From: Flammeovirgaceae bacterium UBA4659
Lineage (GTDB): Bacteria > Bacteroidota > Bacteroidia > Cytophagales > Cyclobacteriaceae
Assembly (NCBI GenBank): GCA_002405445.1
Contig: DHLV01000061.1
Coordinates: forward strand, 1-10,958
Direction: 5' to 3'
Length of the DNA stretch: 10,958 nt
Below the pieces are notes generated by a model. The model was not told the origin of the DNA. It did not search any database and was given only the letters and a program-made list of their open reading frames with translations. Positions 5,654 through 10,958 of this stretch are shown here, piece by piece. The position numbers were made by a program, and so were the translations under genes. Each line of letters begins with the position of its first letter. The first letter of the stretch is position 1.

Positions 5654-7548
5654 TGGATGCACGAAGGCTGGTTATTGTTTGGGTCACAGCAACTGCCGCA
5701 GCATGCACACCACCAAATCGATTTACAGACAGAACCCTCCAAAACATAACCGAGCTGCAAGACCGCAGGCGCGGTGATTCACTGTTACATTTTCTATTGG
5801 ACAAACATCCGGTGTATCGCAAGGAGGCTGCGCTGTCATTTGCCTCAGTTCAAGATACGGTTGCAGCCTTGCAACTCGGCAACATGCTTTTAGAAGACCC
5901 CGTAGCAGAAGCGCGGGCTGCTGCTGCATTTGCATTGGGCCAAACGCCATGTGCTGCCGCCTGCAATGCGTTGATCCCTGCACTCCAAGAGAAAGATCCG
6001 TTGGTGTTACGCGAAGTGTTGGAAGCACTCGGCAAAACCATTCGCAAAGACGACCTACAGGTATTGAAGAACTTCAAACCCGCAGATTCACTTGGTCAAA
6101 TAGGCTTGGCTTGGGCCTATTACCACTTGGCGCTGCGGGGCCTGGCCGACTCCACTATTGCAGCACGGCAGGCAACACTTATTTCAAATCAGTCTCCTGC
6201 CACAGCAAGGCTGGCGGCAGCACATTTTTTTGCACGCGGGCAAAACACCAACGCAGATAAGTTTTCGTTAGCGCTGCTGCAAGCGACAAAAGACAGTAAT
6301 GCCTTTGTGAGAATGGCGGCTGCAACAGCAATACGAAAAATTGATTCGACTGCTGCACTGCAACCGTTGCTTGCCATGCTTAAAAGCGATCCCGACTATC
6401 GCGTGAGGGTGGCTGCGGCACGGGCGCTGGCGGGCTTGTCATCGCCCCGCGCAAATCAAGCGTTGCTCACTTCGCTCATGGACAAAAATGTAAACGTGGG
6501 CATCGCGATTGCTGAGGGATTGAAACCCAACAAGTCAGTTGTTGGGGAGATTCTGGCACAAGCAAAGCAAACGAGTAATTGGCGCATTCGCACCAATTTG
6601 TATCGCCTCGCCTTAGATTTGCAGCCGAGTGCAGCGCTTGAGCGCGAGATTCAGCAACTATACCAATCGAGCAGTAATGACTACGAACGCGCAGGCTACT
6701 TGTCGGCTTTAGCGTCACAAATCAACTCATTCGAATTTATAAAGCAAGCCGTATTGACTTCTTCCAGCTTGGTCATTAACACATCAGCCGCACAAGCACT
6801 CGTTGCACTCAATCAAAAAGCAACAAAAGAAATGTTTACGGCATTTGGTGCGGCTTACCGCGAGGCGATTCTGAGTGGAGATCCGGGCGTAATCGGTATT
6901 GTTTGCTCCGCGCTCAAAGAGCCTAGTTTGGGCTTCAAGGATTTGATTAAAGACTTTTCATTTCTTCAACAAGCAAAATCAAAACTGCAACTGCCAAAAG
7001 ATGTAGAGGCTTTACAACCCTTAGAAGAAACCATCGCTTACTTTGAGGGTCGAGAGAAACCAACATCTCCAAAGAACCCATTCAACCATCCTATTGATTG
7101 GGAGTTGGTGAAGAAAATACCGGCAAATCAAAAAGTAAAAATCACTACGGATAAAGGCGACATTATTCTGCAGTTACTTGTAGAAGAAGCGCCCGGTTCG
7201 GTAGTAAATTTTATTTCGCTCGCCAACCAAAAATACTTTGATGGAAAAAATTTCCACCGCGTGGTACCTAACTTTGTGATTCAAGGCGGCTGCAACCGAG
7301 GCGATGGATTTGGCAGCGAAGATTATTCTATTCGTTCTGAATTTGGAATGAGACGTTACACAGAAGGATCAGTCGGCATGGCATCGGCCGGAAAAGATAC
7401 CGAGGGCACACAATGGTTTATCGCACATTCTCCCACGCCACATTTAGATGGCCGTTATACTATATTTGCCACCGTTTTGCAGGGTATGGATGTAGTTCAT
7501 GCCATGGAAGTTGGTGATAAAATAGTGAGTGTAGCATTGATTCAATGA
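5653..7548 (+). CDS. HEAT-repeat lipoprotein with C-terminal cyclophilin-type peptidyl-prolyl isomerase domain
   Basis: The product is 631 residues. A short signal peptide ends in ATAAAC, so Cys18 is the likely lipidated residue, although the lipobox is weak. Residues ~45-470 are alpha-helical HEAT/Armadillo-like repeats, clearest at DPVAEARAAAAFALG (82-96), KDPLVLREVLEALG, SNAFVRMAAATAI and DPDYRVRVAAARALAG (246-261). Residues ~494-631 form a cyclophilin domain: NFHRVVPNFVIQGG gives Arg536, Phe541 and Gln544 (CypA Arg55, Phe60, Gln63), and GTQWFIAH gives Gln587 and Phe589 (CypA Gln111, Phe113). CypA Trp121 and His126 are His597 and Tyr602 here; such changes occur in bacterial cyclophilins and the core looks active. 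It probably isomerises Xaa-Pro bonds in envelope proteins, with the HEAT part binding clients or partners. It overlaps the TerB gene by one base and the next gene by four (ATGA). Domain calls are firm; location is inferred. Confidence 0.88.
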   Translation: MDARRLVIVWVTATAAACTPPNRFTDRTLQNITELQDRRRGDSLLHFLLDKHPVYRKEAALSFASVQDTVAALQLGNMLLEDPVAEARAAAAFALGQTPCAAACNALIPALQEKDPLVLREVLEALGKTIRKDDLQVLKNFKPADSLGQIGLAWAYYHLALRGLADSTIAARQATLISNQSPATARLAAAHFFARGQNTNADKFSLALLQATKDSNAFVRMAAATAIRKIDSTAALQPLLAMLKSDPDYRVRVAAARALAGLSSPRANQALLTSLMDKNVNVGIAIAEGLKPNKSVVGEILAQAKQTSNWRIRTNLYRLALDLQPSAALEREIQQLYQSSSNDYERAGYLSALASQINSFEFIKQAVLTSSSLVINTSAAQALVALNQKATKEMFTAFGAAYREAILSGDPGVIGIVCSALKEPSLGFKDLIKDFSFLQQAKSKLQLPKDVEALQPLEETIAYFEGREKPTSPKNPFNHPIDWELVKKIPANQKVKITTDKGDIILQLLVEEAPGSVVNFISLANQKYFDGKNFHRVVPNFVIQGGCNRGDGFGSEDYSIRSEFGMRRYTEGSVGMASAGKDTEGTQWFIAHSPTPHLDGRYTIFATVLQGMDVVHAMEVGDKIVSVALIQ

Positions 7549-8411
7549 ACAAATGTTGGGTGATTTTGCTGGCGTTGGCCGTAGGCGCGTGCAGCAGCAA
7601 AAAGGATAAATTCAGCGATCTGTTTGCCAGAGGCAAATCTTTAGGTCAGGTGAATAAACGATTGGAGGAGGCATCTGGTCTCGTAGAAAGTTTCGCCCAC
7701 CCCAAACACTTTTGGACATTGAACGATAGCGGCCACCCCGCAGAGGTATTTTTGATTGATGACAAAGCACAAATCAAGTTAGTCTGCAAAATCAAAGGTG
7801 TTGAGAACAGGGATTTTGAAGACATCACCATCGGCACAGGGCCGATTGAAGGAAAAAAATATATTTATGTTGGCGACATTGGCGATAACCTCGAGAAATT
7901 TCCGTTAAAGCTTATCTATCGTTTCCCCGAACCTGTTTCATTCGATTCTACAGAAATCACGATTTCAGATTTCGATACATTGAAGGTTCAGTTAGATGGA
8001 AAAATTCGAGACACCGAAGCACTGTTTGTAGACCCAGTTAAACGTGATCTATACCTGGTGTCCAAGCGCGAAGATTCCGTTCGATTATTTCAAGTTACCT
8101 ACCCATTTACAAAAGATACAATGGTAGCCAAGCAGGTGGCCATTCTGCCGTTTCACAAAATTGTAGCAGCGCACATCACCTATTCCGGTCAAGAACTTTT
8201 AATGAAAGATTATGACCGCGTTTACTATTGGCAGAACCGCAAAGGATTGGCGATTTCAGAATGGCTGCAATCACAACCCGAAACACTTGCTTACGACCGC
8301 GAAAGGCAGGGCGAAGCTATTTGTTGGGCAAACGATGGCAACGGATATTATACACTCAGCGAAGCCGTGCGGGGAGAAATGGGGAGGCTCTTGTACTATA
8401 AAAGAAAATGA
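7545..8411 (+). CDS. Conserved lipoprotein with beta-propeller-like repeats, function unknown
   Basis: The product is 288 residues. The N-terminus MNKCWVILLALAVGAC is a lipoprotein signal with probable lipidated Cys16. The next residues (SSKKDK) are not acidic, so I see no Bacteroidota surface-export signal, which suggests periplasmic anchoring. The mature part has beta-propeller-like strand repeats with conserved-looking blocks: EASGLVESFAHPKHFWTLND, NRDFEDITIG, YIYVGDIGDN, LIYRFPEP and RDTEALFVDPVKRDLYLVSK. This pattern recurs in uncharacterised Bacteroidota secreted proteins resembling SMP-30/NHL or esterase-like phytase propellers. I know of no demonstrated activity for it. Asp-rich loops (GDIGDN, FEDI) could bind calcium. 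The ATG overlaps the upstream stop (ATGA), indicating one operon with the HEAT-cyclophilin lipoprotein and possibly a shared envelope role. Confidence 0.75.
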   Translation: MNKCWVILLALAVGACSSKKDKFSDLFARGKSLGQVNKRLEEASGLVESFAHPKHFWTLNDSGHPAEVFLIDDKAQIKLVCKIKGVENRDFEDITIGTGPIEGKKYIYVGDIGDNLEKFPLKLIYRFPEPVSFDSTEITISDFDTLKVQLDGKIRDTEALFVDPVKRDLYLVSKREDSVRLFQVTYPFTKDTMVAKQVAILPFHKIVAAHITYSGQELLMKDYDRVYYWQNRKGLAISEWLQSQPETLAYDRERQGEAICWANDGNGYYTLSEAVRGEMGRLLYYKRK

Positions 8412-8444
8412 ACCACTATTCTGAGCGGCCAGGTTCCGGTTCAT
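8408..8444. repeat. Short inverted repeat over the stop codon of the propeller lipoprotein gene
   Basis: ATGAACC (8408-8414) and GGTTCAT (8438-8444) are perfect inverted arms of seven bases around a 23-base interval, and the left arm includes the TGA stop. A following CATTTAAAA stretch is A+T-rich but not a true T tract. It could be a weak terminator for the plus-strand operon or chance. Confidence 0.25.
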
Positions 8445-8632
8445 CATTTAAAACAGTCACTCGAAGAGGCTTGCAAAATCCGTAGAAACAAATGCATTAG
8501 CGAAGAATCCCCAATCGATGCATATCGATTCTGATTGCGGGATCCTTCGCTATCGTTGAGCTTCTGATGATTCTGTGCTAAGGATGCAGTCAATGTTTGT
8601 TGAAGCGCTTGAGCTATTGAACCGCTCAGGAT
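8418..8632. repeat. Outer inverted repeat in the convergent intergenic region, possible degenerate dispersed element
   Basis: ATTCTGAGCGG (8418-8428) and CCGCTCAGGAT (8622-8632) are inverted copies with one G-T position. They lie just inside the two converging gene ends and enclose the hairpin at 8498-8552. CTGAGCG and AGCGAAGAATC motifs are reminiscent of short palindromic repeats scattered between Bacteroidota genes; that resemblance is from memory. I see no coding sequence in 8412-8644. The arms are too far apart to act as a simple hairpin. Confidence 0.35.
8498..8552. repeat. Long imperfect hairpin between convergent genes
   Basis: TAGCGAAGAATCCC (8498-8511) pairs with GGGATCCTTCGCTA (8539-8552) over 14 positions with one A-C mismatch. 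CAATC (8512-8516) then pairs with GATTG (8533-8537), leaving C8538 as a bulge. The centre holds two self-complementary ATCGAT copies (8514-8519 and 8524-8529) around GCAT, offering an alternative inner fold. Lying between genes that run toward each other, it could terminate or stabilise transcripts from both sides, although neither flank has a T tract. A REP-like dispersed element is equally possible. Confidence 0.6.
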
Positions 8633-8644
8633 TGGTGCTCTGGG

Positions 8645-9604
8645 TCAAGATTGCCGCTTGATCAATTCCTGTGCAAAATGCCGGAGTATCGACTGGTCGG
8701 TGGACAAAGTTTCAAGTGACTGAAAGCCTTTTTCGAAGTAGTCGCTTATCCGCTGTTCCGTTAGCTGAGCAATGTTGTTGCGGTCATAAATTTCTGTAAT
8801 GGCCTTTACCTTCTTCCTTTTATCAAACTTTTTGGCAGCAAGCCAGCGAAGCAATTCCGTTTTGTCTTTTCGCTTTGCTTTTTCTAAGGCTTTGATTAAT
8901 AAGAAAGTTTTCTTGTTTGCAATGATATCGCCCCCCACTTGCTTGCCAAACTTTTTCTGGTCGGCATAAACATCCAATAAGTCATCTTTCAACTGAAATC
9001 CAATGCCAATGTTTGTGCCGAATTCCCGCAATGAGTTTCTGTCGTCTGCCGAAGCGCCTGCCAACAAAGCACCCAATTCCAAAGCAAAGCCCAACAAGAC
9101 AGCCGTCTTCAGCCGAATCATTTCAATGTATTGTGCCTCGGTCACTTTGCTCTCAGATTCAAACTCCATGTCCCACTGTTGCCCCTCGCAAACTTCGGCC
9201 GCGCACTGATTGAAAATGCGGAGCACTTCTTTGAGTTTTGCTTCTTCCAAATCCAAAAACATGTCGTACACTTTTACGAGCATCACATCGCCCGATAAAA
9301 TGGCCGTGTTTACATTCCATTTTTCATGCACGGTCGGTTTGCCTCTTCGCAACGGGGCTTTGTCCATAATGTCATCGTGCAGCAAGGTAAAATTGTGAAA
9401 TGCCTCCACGGCTGTAGCATATTTAATAATGCCGTCTGTATCCTTTTTATACAGTGAATAAGACAACACCGCGAGCAATGGCCGCAGCCTTTTGCCGCCC
9501 AGCGCCATAATGTAGCGAATGGGTTCGTACAACGACTTGGGCTGGTAGCCAAACGCCTGCTTCTTTATTTCAGCTTCAATTTGCTTTTTCCAGTGGTCAA
9601 TCAT
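8645..9604 (-). CDS. Polyprenyl (all-trans isoprenyl) diphosphate synthase
   Basis: The product is 319 residues, the usual length for class-I trans-prenyltransferases. It adds isopentenyl diphosphate units to an allylic diphosphate in the cytoplasm, supplying quinone, carotenoid or carrier-lipid precursors. Visible motifs are GGKRLRP (36-42), the first aspartate-rich motif DDIMD (77-81) followed by RRG (86-88), the central LKT (165-167) with upstream MEFES, and the second aspartate-rich motif DDLLD (207-211) inside GIGFQLKDDLLDVYAD. The first motif is DDxxD, not the DDxxxxD of bacterial IspA-type farnesyl synthases. The aromatic Phe72 five residues before it would favour a C15-C20 product, so a geranylgeranyl diphosphate synthase is my preferred guess; sequence alone does not settle chain length. 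ATG 9604-9602 lies one base after the rnr stop, so the two are probably co-transcribed. The stop is TGA. Confidence 0.93.
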   Translation of the reverse strand: MIDHWKKQIEAEIKKQAFGYQPKSLYEPIRYIMALGGKRLRPLLAVLSYSLYKKDTDGIIKYATAVEAFHNFTLLHDDIMDKAPLRRGKPTVHEKWNVNTAILSGDVMLVKVYDMFLDLEEAKLKEVLRIFNQCAAEVCEGQQWDMEFESESKVTEAQYIEMIRLKTAVLLGFALELGALLAGASADDRNSLREFGTNIGIGFQLKDDLLDVYADQKKFGKQVGGDIIANKKTFLLIKALEKAKRKDKTELLRWLAAKKFDKRKKVKAITEIYDRNNIAQLTEQRISDYFEKGFQSLETLSTDQSILRHFAQELIKRQS

Positions 9605-9605
9605 G

Positions 9606-10958
9606 CTAAAATTCTATCGAACGAGTTTTATCAATTTCAAAAGTTAAGTCAATCAATCGTCTATCTACGTCTGTTTTTTTGATGCGCACCTGCACTTTAT
9701 CACCGAGGCGGTAGACCTTTTTCCTGCGTCTGCCAATAGCGCGGTAGTTCTTTTCGTCAAACTCGTAGAAATCGTCTTTCATGTCAGCCAGGCGTACCAT
9801 GCCTTCGCATTTGGTCTCTACAATCTCCACAAAAATACCAAAGTCAGTAACGCCAGTAATGATGCCGTCATAAACTTTATCTTCTGCTAAGCTCATGAAT
9901 TCTACCTGCTTGTATTTAATGCTCGCACGTTCTGCATCTGCAGCCCTTTTCTCGCGTTCGCTGGAGTGGATACACTTTTCTTCATACTCTTTTTTACTCA
10001 CTGGCTTACCGCCATCCAGGTAGCGCTGTAACAACCGGTGCACCATCATGTCAGGGTACCTGCGAATGGGCGAGGTAAAGTGTGTATAATGATCAAATGC
10101 CAGCCCGAAGTGACCCTTGGCCTCGGTAGTGTATTTGGCTTTGGCCATCGCGCGCACCGCCAGCGATTGCAGCACGTTTTGCTCCGGCTTACCTTCAATT
10201 TCATCCATCAGTTTGTTGAGTGATCGCGAGACGACTGCCTCTTCCACATTCACTTTATGACCAAATTGTTTGGCAAACACGGCAAAGTCTTCCACCTTTT
10301 GCGGATCCGGGAAATCGTGCGTACGATACACAAAGGTGTTGGCTGACTCTCCCTTTTTCATTTTAAAAACATGGGTAGCCACTGCCCGATTTGCCAATAA
10401 CATGAATTCTTCAATCAGTTTATGAGCGTCTTTTCTGATTTTGGGTATTACCATCAGTGGCTTGCCTTGCGGGTCCAACTTGAATTTGACTTCGGCAGTT
10501 TCAAAGTTTACCGCTCCTTTTTTAAAACGTTCTTTGCGCAGGATGTGGTGCAGCTGATTCAGTAACTTTAACTCTGGCGCAAACCGGCCCTCGCCTGTTT
10601 CGATTACTTCTTGTGCCTGTTCATAGGTAAAGCGGTGATCAGAATGGATAATGGTTCGGCCAAACCACTCTTTGTGTATCTTGCCTTTGTCGTCCATTTC
10701 AAAAACGGCTGCAAAGGTTAGCTTGTCTTCATGCGGCCGAAGGCTGCACAGTGCGTTTGACAAGCGCTCGGGCAGCATGGGCACTGTGCGGTCAACTAAA
10801 TACACCGATGTAGCTCGATCAAAGGCATCATCGTCCAGCACTGTACCCGGAACTACGTAGTGGGTTACATCGGCTATGTGTACGCCAATTTCATAGCGGC
10901 CATTCGGCAGTTGCTGAAATGAAATCGCATCGTCAAAATCTTTGGCGTCTTCCGGGTC
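9606..10958 (-). CDS. rnr: Ribonuclease R, catalytic and S1 domains; N-terminus beyond the right edge
   Basis: 450 residues are visible, open to the right edge in the coding frame. RNase R is a processive 3'-to-5' exoribonuclease that degrades structured RNA, mRNA fragments and defective rRNA. The first visible residues, DPEDAKDFDDAIS, are the RNB active-site motif: Asp1, Asp7, Asp9 and Asp10 correspond to E. coli Asp272, Asp278, Asp280 and Asp281, all present. Further on are GVHIADVTHYV, YLVDRTVPMLPERLSN, HFGLAFDHYTHFTSPIRRYPD with MMVHR, and a C-terminal S1 RNA-binding domain (KVYDGIITGVTDFGIFVEI through VQVRIKKTDVD, roughly the last 90 residues). It ends at RSIEF, so the long lysine-rich tail of E. 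coli RNase R is missing. Cold-shock domains and start codon lie outside the window. The stop is TAG, one base before the prenyl synthase start. Confidence 0.96.
   Translation of the reverse strand, partial: DPEDAKDFDDAISFQQLPNGRYEIGVHIADVTHYVVPGTVLDDDAFDRATSVYLVDRTVPMLPERLSNALCSLRPHEDKLTFAAVFEMDDKGKIHKEWFGRTIIHSDHRFTYEQAQEVIETGEGRFAPELKLLNQLHHILRKERFKKGAVNFETAEVKFKLDPQGKPLMVIPKIRKDAHKLIEEFMLLANRAVATHVFKMKKGESANTFVYRTHDFPDPQKVEDFAVFAKQFGHKVNVEEAVVSRSLNKLMDEIEGKPEQNVLQSLAVRAMAKAKYTTEAKGHFGLAFDHYTHFTSPIRRYPDMMVHRLLQRYLDGGKPVSKKEYEEKCIHSSEREKRAADAERASIKYKQVEFMSLAEDKVYDGIITGVTDFGIFVEIVETKCEGMVRLADMKDDFYEFDEKNYRAIGRRRKKVYRLGDKVQVRIKKTDVDRRLIDLTFEIDKTRSIEF

Noticed and set aside
1..10958. CRISPR, tRNA, phage, transposase or defence genes
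   Set aside because: No regularly spaced repeats, no cloverleaf-like sequence I could recognise, and no transposase, integrase or known defence domain in any frame.

Overview
The window looks like a chromosomal segment of a Bacteroidota bacterium, probably near Cytophagales. Base composition is moderate. Shine-Dalgarno sequences are mostly weak or absent. Several gene starts are preceded by sequences resembling the Bacteroidota -33 TTG / -7 TAnnTTTG promoter, and one -7 match at 1119-1126 is exact. The gene types also fit: secreted S9 peptidase, FeoA/FeoB with a Bacteroidota-like membrane domain, and periplasmic lipoproteins. The phylum is an inference from these features; there is no rRNA or other marker gene here.

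Layout: (1) 1-992, minus strand: N-terminal part of a secreted S9-family peptidase, cut by the left edge. (2) 1152-2266, plus: a small protein with an IF-2 N-terminal-type domain whose 3' end overlaps arfB, the stop-codon-independent ribosome rescue hydrolase. (3) 2309-2797, plus: a DinB-superfamily gene in one unbroken frame but interrupted by three in-frame TAG codons, most simply a young pseudogene. (4) 2859-5197, plus: feoA-feoB, the ferrous iron uptake pair, translationally coupled by TAATG. Upstream are a promoter-like sequence and two palindromes. (5) 5282-8411, plus: a three-gene operon with overlapping start and stop codons: a TerB-like protein, a HEAT-repeat lipoprotein fused to a cyclophilin prolyl isomerase, and a second lipoprotein of beta-propeller type. 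(6) 8412-8644: a convergent intergenic region with nested inverted repeats. (7) 8645-10958, minus: rnr (RNase R, N-terminus beyond the right edge) followed after one base by a polyprenyl diphosphate synthase gene.

The core genes concern translation quality control (ArfB, RNase R), iron uptake (FeoAB), isoprenoid synthesis and envelope protein folding. I see no tRNA, rRNA, CRISPR array, insertion sequence or phage gene, and no clear defence or other undescribed system. The items most worth checking are the triple-amber DinB frame, the orphan IF-2 N-terminal protein overlapping arfB, the HEAT-cyclophilin lipoprotein operon, the palindromes before feoA and the repeat-like hairpin at 8498-8552.
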